Below, in pieces: positions 9,878 through 17,957 of a stretch of DNA of 64,000 nucleotides (position 1 is its first letter; each line of letters starts with the position of its first letter). The stretch is from contig CAUVYH020000010.1 of the NCBI GenBank assembly GCA_963556065.3, positions 62,001 through 126,000 on the forward strand, read 5' to 3'. The notes beneath the pieces are model-generated. The model saw only the letters and a list, made by a program, of their open reading frames with translations, had not been told where the DNA came from and ran no database searches. The position numbers and the translations under genes are program-made. The DNA comes from JBAXTE01 sp963556065. Its GTDB lineage: Bacteria; Bacteroidota; Bacteroidia; Bacteroidales; WCHB1-69.

Positions 9878-10672
9878 ATGCAAAAATTGCCCAAAAAAAA
9901 AGAAAATATCGCTCTGATGTTTAATCAAATTGCGGATGACTATGATACTACGGGACATGTGCTTTCATTGGGAATAGATCGGCTGTGGCGTAAAAAGATA
10001 AGAAAAATCATTGCAAGGAAACACCCGTCGCCATTAAAAATACTTGACTTAGCATCGGGCACGGGCGATTTAACCATCGAGTTGTCAAAAATTCCCCACA
10101 GTAGCATTGTAGGTGTAGATATTTCTGAAAAAATGCTCGATTGTGCAATGCAGAAGGTGCAAAAGCAAAAGGCCGGCAATATTCGTTTTATGCTTGCCGA
10201 TGCATTGCAAATTCCTTTTCCCGAGAATACTTTTGATGTGGTTACAGTGGCTTTCGGGGTGCGAAACTATGAGGACTTTTCTGTTGGAATTAGGGAAATA
10301 CATCGTGTGCTGAAACCCAACGGGTGTTACTATATCATAGAATTGACTCGCCCGATCTCGATAATCCGCCCATTCTATTCCGTTTACCTTAATTGGTTTT
10401 TGCCCACAATAGGCTCTCTTTTTACGCATAAGAAAAACGCGTACACCTACTTGAAAAACTCGATTTTAGACTTTAATCAGGACGATGATTTGAATGCTTA
10501 TTTTGTGAATGAGGGATTTAAAGATTGCAGCTATCAGCATTGGTCTTTGGGGATCGCTACATTATATTCCGGTCGAAAAATCTTGAAAAAACAATCATTT
10601 TCTGTTAACAATGATAGAATAAGTACTAATTTTGCAGAAGATGCGTTTCTATCAAATGAAAAAAATGGATAA
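9878..10672 (+). CDS. menG: Demethylmenaquinone methyltransferase
   Basis: The protein has the UbiE/MenG start (MFNQIADDYDTTGHVLSLGIDRLWR), the SAM-binding motif I LDLASGTGDL (about residues 54-63), the acidic 'GVDISEKML' and the 'VAFGVRNYED' motif characteristic of quinone C-methyltransferases. It catalyses the last step of menaquinone synthesis, which fits a respiring Bacteroidota that uses menaquinone. Its last 17 bases overlap porT, and this menG-porT pairing is seen in related bacteria. Confidence 0.92.
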   Translation: MQKLPKKKENIALMFNQIADDYDTTGHVLSLGIDRLWRKKIRKIIARKHPSPLKILDLASGTGDLTIELSKIPHSSIVGVDISEKMLDCAMQKVQKQKAGNIRFMLADALQIPFPENTFDVVTVAFGVRNYEDFSVGIREIHRVLKPNGCYYIIELTRPISIIRPFYSVYLNWFLPTIGSLFTHKKNAYTYLKNSILDFNQDDDLNAYFVNEGFKDCSYQHWSLGIATLYSGRKILKKQSFSVNNDRISTNFAEDAFLSNEKNG

Positions 10673-11384
10673 AGTAAAAATAACCTTACTCGCAATCATT
10701 TTCTCAATATCGGGGATTAACTCGTTGGATGCCCAAAAAGTGCGTGCGCCGAATCTCCCGAAATACGATCTTAAGAAATATCATTTTGGCTTTTTGCTGG
10801 CTTACAATAAATTTGATTTCAATATTAAACCCTATAGCAACCTTAATGCATTTGATTCGCTGATGGTTGTGGAATCTCAGCCTCAGAGTGGTTTTAATCT
10901 GGGAATCGTCTCAAATTTGCGATTGGGTAATAATTTTGATTTACGGTTTACCCCCACACTCTCTTTTGGAGCCCGCATTATTAACTACACCATAAAATAT
11001 CATGATACCGTGTCGCAGGTAGTAAAAAAGAATATAGAATCTACCTATATTGATTTTCCGTTGTTGTTAAAATTCAAATCGAGCAGGATGAACAATGCGC
11101 GAGTCTATGTAATTGGTGGAATTAATTACAGTATAGATTTGGCTTCACAGGCTAAAAAGAAAAATGAGCAAAAGAACGAGGTGATGATTAAGCTTCTTCG
11201 TAACGACTATTCTTTTCAGATTGGAGTGGGTGCCGATTTCTATTTGACTTATTTTAAATTTTCCACCGAGTTCAAAATGGCTTATGGTTTTCGCGATTTA
11301 ATCCAGCGCGAAGGAAATCTTTTTTCAAATTCAATCGAACGGCTGAATTCAAAGATCATGCAGGTGTCGTTCCTTTTTGAATAA
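10656..11384 (+). CDS. porT: PorT-like outer-membrane protein of the type IX secretion system
   Basis: I place the start at the ATG giving MKKMDKVKITLLAIIF, which has a signal peptide ending near SLDAQ. The mature part (about 220 residues) has the alternating beta-strand pattern of an eight-stranded barrel, ending in a terminal aromatic residue (VSFLFE). The 'FDFNIKPYSNLNAFDSLMVVES' region and the position after menG match PorT. PorT is needed for T9SS export, the route used by the sorting-domain proteins at 3.6, 31.2 and 40-50 kb. Confidence 0.85.
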   Translation: MKKMDKVKITLLAIIFSISGINSLDAQKVRAPNLPKYDLKKYHFGFLLAYNKFDFNIKPYSNLNAFDSLMVVESQPQSGFNLGIVSNLRLGNNFDLRFTPTLSFGARIINYTIKYHDTVSQVVKKNIESTYIDFPLLLKFKSSRMNNARVYVIGGINYSIDLASQAKKKNEQKNEVMIKLLRNDYSFQIGVGADFYLTYFKFSTEFKMAYGFRDLIQREGNLFSNSIERLNSKIMQVSFLFE

Positions 11385-11399
11385 ATTAAATGCAACTTC

Positions 11400-12974
11400 A
11401 TGATATATGAAATAGAAATTCTTATTCCTGCTTCTGAAGCGGAAAATCAGGAAACAATTCGAAAAAAAATTGCTCAGGAATTAAATATTGACGAAGTTCA
11501 GATTGTAACGGCAATACTCCGAAGACGATCCCTTGATGCTCGTAGAAAGCCGATTATGGCATTGCTGAAATATGAGGTTTTTGTTGGAGAATCGTTGCCC
11601 GATGAGCAGAATTCAATTGTTGATAATTTACCCAATGTAGAAAACGGTAAGCGTGTAATAATTGTTGGTGCCGGTCCTGCCGGTTTGTTTGCAGCTCTTA
11701 GGCTTATCGAGCATGGAATAAAACCCGTTATTTTTGAGCGGGGTAAAGATGTATCCAATCGAAAGTTCGACATTGCGAACATGAACCGGAATAACGCGGT
11801 TAATCCCGAATCCAATTGGTGTTTTGGAGAAGGCGGAGCGGGAACCTATTCCGATGGTAAGCTTTACACGCGTTCAACCAAACGCGGAGATGTGGCTTCT
11901 GTTTTGTCGTGGCTTATTGCCCACGGTGCCAATCCTGATATTGGTATTGATGCCCATGCTCATATCGGCACCGATAAATTGCCTGCAATTATTTCAAATA
12001 TCAGGCAAACGATTGTTAAACATGGAGGAGAAGTGCATTTTAATGCTAAAATTTTCGATATTTTAGTCGAAAATAATAAAGTGACGGCACTTGTGGATGG
12101 CGATTCTAATCGTCATACGGCTGAAGCTTACCTGGTGGCTACAGGACATTCTGCCTCCGATATTTACGAACTTTTCTCGCAGAAAAAATTTGCAATTGAA
12201 TCCAAGCCTTTTGCCATGGGATTTCGGGTAGAACATCCTCAGTCCCTTATTGATGCTTCGCAGTATAAATTGCCCAAACGTCCTGAGTATTTGCCTGCAG
12301 CAAGCTACTCTTTAGTTCAGCAAGTGAACGGAAGGGGAGTGTTTTCGTTTTGCATGTGTCCTGGCGGAGTTGTTGTTCCTTCGGCAACCGGTAATCAGCA
12401 ACAGGTCGTAAACGGGATGTCTAATTCTCAGCGGAATTCTCCTTTTGCAAACGCAGGAATAGTTGTCTCTATAGAGCCATCCGACTTAAAAGATTATCAA
12501 AAGCATCGAGAATTGGCGGGACTGATGTTTCAGCGTGAAACAGAGCACAAAGCATGGTTGGCAGGGGGAAAATCATTGGTGGCTCCCGGGCAGCGGCTAA
12601 CCGACTTTTTAAATAACACATGGTCGCATACTTTGCCTCAATGTTCATATAATCCGGGGGTATTATCTTCCGATTTGTCTGAACTTTACCCCGATTTTAT
12701 CATAAGTCGGCTAAAAGAGGCATTTATATCCTTCAATAATAAAATCAGGGGATTTATTTCTTCTGAGGCATTGCTTTTGGGCGTGGAGTCCAGAACCTCT
12801 TCGCCGGTGAGAATTCCACGAGATCCGCAAACGCTCAATCATATCCATCTTTCCAACCTTTATCCTGCGGGAGAAGGAGCGGGATATGCCGGAGGAATCG
12901 TTTCCTCTGCAATTGATGGACAGCGGTGTGCTGAAAGTATTGCAAACCAACTGCATCAAAAGTTAAAATATTAA
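11400..12974 (+). CDS. Uncharacterised FAD-dependent dehydrogenase (COG2509 type)
   Basis: The 524-residue protein has an N-terminal ferredoxin-fold-like segment (residues 1-80, with 'RRRSLDARRKP'), then the FAD dinucleotide motif VGAGPAGLFAALRL (about 87-100) followed by 'FERG'. The 'FGEGGAGTYSDGKLYTR' segment and the C-terminal 'YPAGEGAGYAGGIVSSAIDG' are signatures of this family. The physiological substrate is unknown. It is co-oriented with porT (15-bp gap) and the next gene (1-bp gap). Confidence 0.88.
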   Translation: MIYEIEILIPASEAENQETIRKKIAQELNIDEVQIVTAILRRRSLDARRKPIMALLKYEVFVGESLPDEQNSIVDNLPNVENGKRVIIVGAGPAGLFAALRLIEHGIKPVIFERGKDVSNRKFDIANMNRNNAVNPESNWCFGEGGAGTYSDGKLYTRSTKRGDVASVLSWLIAHGANPDIGIDAHAHIGTDKLPAIISNIRQTIVKHGGEVHFNAKIFDILVENNKVTALVDGDSNRHTAEAYLVATGHSASDIYELFSQKKFAIESKPFAMGFRVEHPQSLIDASQYKLPKRPEYLPAASYSLVQQVNGRGVFSFCMCPGGVVVPSATGNQQQVVNGMSNSQRNSPFANAGIVVSIEPSDLKDYQKHRELAGLMFQRETEHKAWLAGGKSLVAPGQRLTDFLNNTWSHTLPQCSYNPGVLSSDLSELYPDFIISRLKEAFISFNNKIRGFISSEALLLGVESRTSSPVRIPRDPQTLNHIHLSNLYPAGEGAGYAGGIVSSAIDGQRCAESIANQLHQKLKY

Positions 12975-12987
12975 AGTGTCAACAGAT

Positions 12988-13671
12988 ATGGAAAATGAAA
13001 TTTTTAATTTACTTACGACCAAGGGAAATTTAAAACAAGATGTTTACGATCTTACCTGTAATGGATTTGCTGCATTAAAAAAGAAGGTAGAACTTTTTAC
13101 CATGGAATTCAATCAGCAATTTAAGATGGATAATCCACGTGTAAATGTCGAAATTACGAATTCTACCGATTTTGAGTTTTCAGTTAGGTTTGCCAGCGAT
13201 ACGCTTGTGTTTATGATGCACACCAATGTTTTTGAATTCCCAAGAGCGCATGATGTATTTAAGTTGCCTTATGTTAAAGAAGATTCTACGCGCTCGTATT
13301 GCGGGATAATTAATATTTATAATTTCTTATCTGATTCGTTCAAGTACAACAGAATTAACGACTCCGGTTATTTAATTGGAAGGATTTTTATCAATAAAGA
13401 AAACCATTATTATATTGAGGGAAAACACGAGCTGGGATTGCAATTTAATAATTTCTCTCAGAATATTTTTAATGAAGAAGTTATTGAAAGTGTGTTGCTG
13501 GCTTCAATGAAATATGCCATCGAATTTGACTTGTTAACGCCTCCGTATGATAATTTGAAGGAAATCACGGTGTTGGATATTCAACAGCTTGAAATGCAGA
13601 CCATGACCATAAAAACGGCAAAACGAATGGGCTTTAGGTTTCAATCGGACAGAGAAGAACTTAAAGGATAA
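12988..13671 (+). CDS. Conserved Bacteroidota hypothetical protein
   Basis: I use the ATG at 12988; a GTG 12 bp upstream is possible. The product has 227 residues, no signal peptide or membrane segment, and mixed alpha/beta composition. It contains 'FMMHTNVFEFPRAHDVF' and 'SYCGIINIYNFLSDSFKYNR' segments that look structured and conserved, but I recognise no named domain. It is the last gene before the tRNA and probably co-transcribed with the dehydrogenase. Confidence 0.75.
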   Translation: MENEIFNLLTTKGNLKQDVYDLTCNGFAALKKKVELFTMEFNQQFKMDNPRVNVEITNSTDFEFSVRFASDTLVFMMHTNVFEFPRAHDVFKLPYVKEDSTRSYCGIINIYNFLSDSFKYNRINDSGYLIGRIFINKENHYYIEGKHELGLQFNNFSQNIFNEEVIESVLLASMKYAIEFDLLTPPYDNLKEITVLDIQQLEMQTMTIKTAKRMGFRFQSDREELKG

Positions 13672-13814
13672 ATTCCCGTTTTTTTTCTTTTTTTGTAATT
13701 AATGCTTTTTTTTGTGATTTTCTGATTACAAGATATTTATGATGTTTTTTGATTTAACGGTAGGTGCCGGATGTGAAAAAATATGGTGAAATTCCATTAT
13801 TTTTTCAAAAAAGA

Positions 13815-13845
13815 TTTGTATGTTAAAAAATAAATCGTACCTTTG
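13815..13845 (+). promoter_or_regulatory. Promoter of tRNA-Glu
   Basis: TTTG at 13815-13818 and TACCTTTG at 13838-13845 are separated by 19 bp, an exact Bacteroidota -33/-7 promoter, 19 bp upstream of the tRNA. Confidence 0.8.
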
Positions 13846-13864
13846 CACTGTCCTTAACAAAAGC

Positions 13865-13936
13865 GGTCAGTTCGTCTAGGGGTTAGGACGCCAGGTTTTC
13901 ATCCTGGTAACAGGGGTTCGATTCCCCTACTGACTA
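13865..13936 (+). tRNA. tRNA-Glu(TTC)
   Basis: The sequence folds into a cloverleaf: acceptor GGTCAGT with ACTGACT (first pair G-T), D arm with AGGGGTTAGGA, anticodon stem CCAGG/CCTGG around loop TTTTCAT (anticodon TTC), and T arm CAGGGGTTCGATTCCCCT. The 3' end, from within the T loop, is also the left attachment core of the integrated element, so the element keeps the tRNA functional. Confidence 0.95.
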
Positions 13937-13937
13937 C
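13921..13937 (+). repeat. attL core (17 bp)
   Basis: ATTCCCCTACTGACTAC at the tRNA-Glu 3' end is repeated exactly at 31143-31159. Confidence 0.9.
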
Positions 13938-13940
13938 TAA

Positions 13941-13987
13941 GAAGGGTTAAACATTACTTGGCTGTTGTGTTAACCCTTTCTTTTTTT
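13941..13987 (+). terminator. Element-borne terminator behind tRNA-Glu
   Basis: An AAGGGTTAA / TTAACCCTT stem followed by a T run lies just inside attL. It replaces the original tRNA terminator, which the insertion pushed to 31171. Confidence 0.75.
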
Positions 13988-14065
13988 AGCTTAAAAAGCT
14001 AATATTGTTTAATCTTGTTTTGACATGTTTTGCTGTTGTTTCGCAACCAAAAAGCAACCAAAAAC

Positions 14066-15196
14066 ATGATACCAATTTTAAAAATTGCCCCACGGCTCCG
14101 AAAAGACAAATACAACAATTGTTCTTTCATGCTATCTTACAGATACGCAAACAATAGAAATTTCATAATGCTTGGATTCTCAGTTTCCATTAAAGAATGG
14201 AATTTTGAAAAGAATAGTCCAAAAAAATCGACCCCGGAAGATGTTATTTTCAAGTTCAATTTTTATGAGCAAAAAGCAAAATCAATAATAAACACGATCG
14301 CTTTTGATGATAATAATTTCAATTTTTCAAACTTTAAAGAAAAGTTTTTGAACACAAAACAAAATCATTCATTTATTAATTTTGTGGAAGAAAAGCTAAA
14401 CAACATACATGGCCTTGCACCGTTGACACTAAAAAGCTACCAATCGCACTTAAAAAAAATAAAGGAATATAATTCTGATTTTCAATTTTCTTCGATTAAC
14501 AAGCAATTTATTGAGGATTACAGAGCTTTTTTAATAAAGAGAGGGAATAACGCCAATAGTACAAACAAATCGCTTTCCGTGTTTCGTACGTTTGTACGCT
14601 GGGCAATTCCCGACTATATTAAAACAAATCCATTTCATGGAGTTGAAATTAAGAAAATAACAGGCAATAGGGAGTTTTTAGAACTTCAAGAGCTTAAAAA
14701 ATTTGAGGAGCTATATAATGAAAAGTCGCTACGGTCAGAGCTCCAAAATACGCTCCGGGTGTTTCTATTTTGTTGTTATACCGGGTTGAGATATTCCGAT
14801 GTTTCAAAACTTCGCTTTTCCAATATCGAAGGCGAAAAAATAAAGTTTAAACAACAAAAAACAGGTGAATTCAATTGTGTTTATCTTACAAAAAAATCAG
14901 CATCCCTGCTTGCTGATCAGCCGGGAGGCATTAATACAAAAATTTTTAAAGTATATACAAATCAGGTACTTAACAGAAATTTGAAGGAAATTTGCAACAT
15001 ACTTGATTTTCCAAAAAAATTAACCTGCCATTCTGCCCGTCATACATTTGCAACTATAAGTTTGAACGACTGCAAAATTGATCTTGACAAAGTTTCTGCA
15101 GCGCTTGGACATACAAATATAGCAACAACCCGGATTTATGCACATCTACTCGAAAAAACGAAAATAGATGCTTTCCATGCATGGGATGAACTTTGA
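14066..15196 (+). CDS. Tyrosine recombinase (phage integrase)
   Basis: I choose the ATG at 14066 over an upstream TTG. The 376-residue protein has an N-terminal arm-binding region, a SAM-like core-binding domain (about 100-190) and a catalytic domain with Arg in YTGLRYSD (about 242), Lys in FKQQKTGE, HxxR in CHSARHTF (about 322-325), His in LGHTNI (about 349) and the nucleophile Tyr in RIYAHL (about 358). This is the Bacteroidota phage/transposon integrase type. Its position 130 bp from attL and tRNA target make it the enzyme that integrated this element. It is the only left-end gene transcribed rightward. Confidence 0.93.
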   Translation: MIPILKIAPRLRKDKYNNCSFMLSYRYANNRNFIMLGFSVSIKEWNFEKNSPKKSTPEDVIFKFNFYEQKAKSIINTIAFDDNNFNFSNFKEKFLNTKQNHSFINFVEEKLNNIHGLAPLTLKSYQSHLKKIKEYNSDFQFSSINKQFIEDYRAFLIKRGNNANSTNKSLSVFRTFVRWAIPDYIKTNPFHGVEIKKITGNREFLELQELKKFEELYNEKSLRSELQNTLRVFLFCCYTGLRYSDVSKLRFSNIEGEKIKFKQQKTGEFNCVYLTKKSASLLADQPGGINTKIFKVYTNQVLNRNLKEICNILDFPKKLTCHSARHTFATISLNDCKIDLDKVSAALGHTNIATTRIYAHLLEKTKIDAFHAWDEL

Positions 15197-15200
15197 ATAA

Positions 15201-15233
15201 AAAAAACGATCTATATGATTAGATCGTTTTTTT
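15201..15233. terminator. Bidirectional terminator between integrase and lysis operon
   Basis: A 13-bp stem (AAAAAACGATCTA and its complement) with a 6-nt loop, A- and T-flanked, separates two convergent transcripts. Confidence 0.85.
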
Positions 15234-15252
15234 AAAATCAAATTAAATCAAA

Positions 15253-15471
15253 CTATTTTTTCTTGTTTTGTTCTTGCAATAAATCAATCGACTCTAAAAT
15301 TTTGTCGATTACATCATCGATTTTATCGTTTGTGAAAATTTTAGCGATTTTCAAAAGAACTTCAAGCAATCCTAATAAATTCCGATATTTCTCGGGAATA
15401 ATATAGGTTCCATCGGCTTGCAAACATTCAGCCTGCAACGCGAGTACATTGTTTGTGATTTTTTTGTTCAT
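15253..15471 (-). CDS. Small hypothetical protein at the end of the structural/lysis operon
   Basis: This 72-residue soluble protein has an amphipathic helical second half ('LLGLLEVLLKIAKIF', 'DDVIDKILESIDLL') and no known domain. It is the promoter-distal gene of the long leftward operon, 3 bp after the preceding small membrane protein. Confidence 0.6.
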   Translation of the reverse strand: MNKKITNNVLALQAECLQADGTYIIPEKYRNLLGLLEVLLKIAKIFTNDKIDDVIDKILESIDLLQEQNKKK

Positions 15472-15474
15472 AAA

Positions 15475-15657
15475 TTATTTTTTAGGTTTATATTTTTTAC
15501 CGTCAAACTTCCTTATAATCCATTTTCCTAAATATTGTCCCATTACGCCCAGGAATCCGGTTGCAAACGCAATAAGCAAAGCCATCGGCACAGCTACCAA
15601 AAAAGAGGCTCCGGTACCGGTTAAAATGGAGCACAATGTTATTTTTTTCTCATTCAT
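15475..15657 (-). CDS. Small membrane protein, holin candidate
   Basis: The 60-residue protein has a hydrophobic, glycine-rich stretch (residues 9-45, probably one long or two short segments) and a very basic tail (RKFDGKKYKPKK). This layout, downstream of two peptidoglycan hydrolases, fits a holin, but that is inference. Its ATG shares one base with the stop of the upstream mini-gene (TGATG). Confidence 0.65.
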   Translation of the reverse strand: MNEKKITLCSILTGTGASFLVAVPMALLIAFATGFLGVMGQYLGKWIIRKFDGKKYKPKK

Positions 15658-15749
15658 CAGTCAAAAAGATTTGCTAAAGCGATCCCGATAATTATCCCGA
15701 TAATAAGTACAACTGCAGCAGCAATCATTAATGTTTTAGGATCAACCAT
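15657..15749 (-). CDS. 30-residue single-span membrane protein
   Basis: The frame encodes MVDPKTLMIAAAVVLIIGI and a short remainder ending ALANLFD: almost entirely one transmembrane helix. Stop-start overlaps of one base on the downstream side argue that it is real and translated with its neighbours. It may be a virion membrane peptide or part of the lysis set. Confidence 0.6.
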   Translation of the reverse strand: MVDPKTLMIAAAVVLIIGIIIGIALANLFD

Positions 15750-15751
15750 TT

Positions 15752-15829
15752 TTAAAATATATTTTTATAAAAATAAATCCCGGCTGCAATCAATAGGCAG
15801 CTTGCTAAAATAATGTCCAATGTTCTCAT
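15752..15829 (-). CDS. 25-residue single-span membrane peptide
   Basis: The frame encodes MRTLDIILASCLLIAAGIYF and a YKNIF tail, one transmembrane helix with positive C-terminus. Its ATG overlaps the stop of the GH73 gene by one base (TGATG), which supports translation by reinitiation. Confidence 0.55.
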   Translation of the reverse strand: MRTLDIILASCLLIAAGIYFYKNIF

Positions 15830-16305
15830 CAGTTTTTTTTTTCGTCCATAGCAGATAAATTCCACATTTTTATAATACTTATCAATGTATCTGCATAATC
15901 AGGGGCCGTTGCATATTTTGCAGCTTGTAGAGCTCTGCATTGACCTTCAAATGTAGTTTCCCTAAACACCTGAGCATATCGTCCGTTTGTCTGCAGAAAC
16001 GCGGTACGGTCCCGGATGCTATCCGCTTCCGTTTTATAGGCCCGGAATAATCCTGTAACATTTTCGGGAACTTCCGAATAATATTCCTGTGTTTTGGCAC
16101 TAACAGCATCACCCCTCCAATATCGAGTTAATGGGCCGTCGGCTTTTATCCCATAAAGATTACGTCCAACAACATGCTGCATGTATCCCGTTTCCAATAT
16201 CAATTGAGCCATCGAGACCGACGCAAGCAATGTTGTCCCCTGCGTCCCTTCGATAACAGGTTTTTCGTAACGAATTATATTTGCTTTTTGCTCTTCAATT
16301 GTCAT
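15829..16305 (-). CDS. GH73-type N-acetylglucosaminidase (phage endolysin or virion hydrolase)
   Basis: The 158-residue protein matches the FlgJ/GH73 glucosaminidase core: 'SVSMAQLILETGY' with the catalytic Glu at about residue 38, 'NLYGIKA', 'FRAYKTEADSIRDRTAFL' and 'AAKYATAPDYADTLI'. It cleaves glycan strands of peptidoglycan. No signal peptide is present, so it needs a holin or acts from the virion. It overlaps the M23 gene by 4 bases (ATGA), pairing a glycan-cutting and a peptide-cutting enzyme. Confidence 0.88.
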   Translation of the reverse strand: MTIEEQKANIIRYEKPVIEGTQGTTLLASVSMAQLILETGYMQHVVGRNLYGIKADGPLTRYWRGDAVSAKTQEYYSEVPENVTGLFRAYKTEADSIRDRTAFLQTNGRYAQVFRETTFEGQCRALQAAKYATAPDYADTLISIIKMWNLSAMDEKKN

Positions 16306-16745
16306 GACTTGAAATTAAAAACAGTTTCAGGGTCTATTAGCATGCCGTTTTTTCGCAATGTGAAATGTAAATGAGCTCCTGTGCTGTACCCCGAGTTCCC
16401 GGATAGAGCAATAATTTCGCCCTCTTTTACGGTTGCCCCAACTCCTTTAAATGTTTTCGACAAATGCGCATATCCGGTTTTAAACCCGTTGTCATGTTTA
16501 ATGGTAAGCTGCAAACCACCCAGATCATTTTGATATACTGAGGATATAACGCCATTTGCCGGGCTTTTAATGCCCGTACCTAAATTAACGGCTATATCTG
16601 TACCATTGTGGACGGCTGCGCCTTTGAATTTTTGGGTGATACTACCAACTACAGGATTTTTCATTTTTTTGAATATTAGATTATAGATAATAAACAAGAC
16701 GATTGCAATTGCAATAATTTTCAATACAAAATTGTTTTTTTGCAC
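16302..16745 (-). CDS. Membrane-anchored M23 peptidase
   Basis: A GTG start at 16745 gives a 147-residue protein with an N-terminal transmembrane helix (residues 6-24) and an M23/LytM domain: HxxxD in HNGTDIAV (about 47-51), 'YAHLS' and HLHF (about 125-128), the zinc-binding set of lysostaphin-type endopeptidases. It cuts peptide cross-links. In membrane-containing phages such an anchored enzyme often sits at the virion vertex for entry; that role is inferred. Confidence 0.85.
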   Translation of the reverse strand: MQKNNFVLKIIAIAIVLFIIYNLIFKKMKNPVVGSITQKFKGAAVHNGTDIAVNLGTGIKSPANGVISSVYQNDLGGLQLTIKHDNGFKTGYAHLSKTFKGVGATVKEGEIIALSGNSGYSTGAHLHFTLRKNGMLIDPETVFNFKS

Positions 16746-16746
16746 A

Positions 16747-16917
16747 TTATTTTCGATATTTAAAAAAAAGAATAATCGAGACTATAATTATTGCGATAGC
16801 AAAAACACTGATCAGCGTTGAACTATCAAATGATATATTCATTGGTACGGTCGGGAACTGGCCTTTTGCCAAATTAGACCATACACTATTATCCGTTGTT
16901 TTAGTCGTATCCGCCAT
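16747..16917 (-). CDS. Small C-tail-anchored membrane protein
   Basis: This 56-residue protein has a polar N-terminal half (MADTTKTTDNSVWSNLAKG) and a C-terminal membrane helix (about 34-52) ending in KYRK. This layout recurs in at least three neighbours. It is tightly packed, 1 bp from the genes on both sides. Confidence 0.7.
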   Translation of the reverse strand: MADTTKTTDNSVWSNLAKGQFPTVPMNISFDSSTLISVFAIAIIIVSIILFFKYRK

Positions 16918-16918
16918 A

Positions 16919-17380
16919 TTATTTTATATAATTCAAGTAAGTTACAAGTTGTGGCATATCGGCATCCGTAGCAATGCGTTTGGCAAGGTCTTTAGTAACG
17001 ACACGTTGGCCATACAGTTTGAATATCGCATTTTCGGTAACGGTTCCAAATATATTAGCATCAGTCGTTGTTATAAGCTTAATGTCATAACCGTGTTTTT
17101 TTGCTATATAATTAATTGCAGTTTTCAAATAATATACAGCCTCGTGGTTGGAACCTCGTTTTAACGGGAATATGGTTTGATTTAACAAGCCGTTATTGGT
17201 AGCTACAGTATTTACAACCTGCCCGTTTGCACGAGCCGTATCGGTTGTATTCGTTGATTTTGTCGCCGATTTGCTTGCCGTCGTTTTACTCTTATTATTC
17301 TTGGTTAAAGCCGTAATAACATAAGCGACAATAACAACCGCTATTATTACACCAAACGCAATTAATCCCTTATTTTTCAT
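16919..17380 (-). CDS. Membrane-anchored protein with peptidoglycan-binding-like domain
   Basis: The 153-residue protein has an N-terminal membrane helix (5-25), a Ser/Thr/Lys-rich linker (28-60) and a C-terminal domain resembling PG_binding_1: 'FPLKRGSNHEAVYYLKTAIN' then 'NIFGTVTENAIFKLYG'. It probably binds host peptidoglycan during entry or lysis, beside the two hydrolases. Its start overlaps the upstream stop by one base (TAATG). Confidence 0.75.
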   Translation of the reverse strand: MKNKGLIAFGVIIAVVIVAYVITALTKNNKSKTTASKSATKSTNTTDTARANGQVVNTVATNNGLLNQTIFPLKRGSNHEAVYYLKTAINYIAKKHGYDIKLITTTDANIFGTVTENAIFKLYGQRVVTKDLAKRIATDADMPQLVTYLNYIK

Positions 17381-17832
17381 TACTTTAAATTTTCAAGTCT
17401 TTGAATTCGCTTCAATAAAACATCTATCGCGCCGGCTGAATTATCGAATTCCCAATGATCGGAATCAATTGCCTCGTATAGTGTTTCGTGGTTTTCTTTG
17501 TAATACTTTTTGTTCCAATAATTAATGACACGGGTCAGATCGTAATCATTGAGAGCTGTAGTTTCTTCCCAAAGCGATGTATCATGTTGCACAAAAAACC
17601 ACCAGTTAACGCCATCCAAATCAGTGAACAGCCTAGATGTCAGGTACTGTATGTCGGAATCCGTTAAATTGCTCTGTAAAAATCCATCCGTATCGGTTTT
17701 TCCTTCGATATTGACATCATCCGGAGGAATGCCCTTACCATAACTTCGCCCCATGAAAAATATAAGTACAAGGGCAATCAATGCACCAATGACAACATAT
17801 TTTTGTGATAAAAAATTTTCAAAATTAATCAT
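17380..17832 (-). CDS. Membrane-anchored virion protein candidate
   Basis: The 150-residue protein has an N-terminal membrane helix (12-28) and a globular part rich in acidic and aromatic residues ('LTSRLFTDLDGVNWWFFVQHD', 'YEAIDSDHWEF'). The 'LTSRLFTDLDG...TRVINYWNKKYY' pattern resembles short annexin-like helical repeats found in other Bacteroidota phage proteins, a weak similarity. Function unknown; the operon position suggests a structural role. Confidence 0.65.
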   Translation of the reverse strand: MINFENFLSQKYVVIGALIALVLIFFMGRSYGKGIPPDDVNIEGKTDTDGFLQSNLTDSDIQYLTSRLFTDLDGVNWWFFVQHDTSLWEETTALNDYDLTRVINYWNKKYYKENHETLYEAIDSDHWEFDNSAGAIDVLLKRIQRLENLK

Positions 17833-17935
17833 CTGCAGACCTCCTCCCCATCATCTTGCCCATAAAAAAAACTCCCACGGCAACAATAATAAAAATGGTA
17901 CCAGCAATTAAATATGTCTTAGTTTCACGATTCAT
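17825..17935 (-). CDS. 36-residue single-span membrane protein
   Basis: The product starts MNRETKTYLIAGTIFIIVAV and ends with a Met- and Arg-rich tail (MGKMMGRRSADD). It overlaps the next gene by 8 bases. It is one of several one-helix proteins in this operon. Confidence 0.6.
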   Translation of the reverse strand: MNRETKTYLIAGTIFIIVAVGVFFMGKMMGRRSADD

Positions 17936-17957
17936 CTACTTATTATTATCAATTTAA

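Noticed and set aside
14066..15196. Integron integrase for the cassette-like genes
   Set aside because: The protein lacks an obvious IntI-specific insertion and lies at the tRNA attachment site, so it is the prophage integrase.
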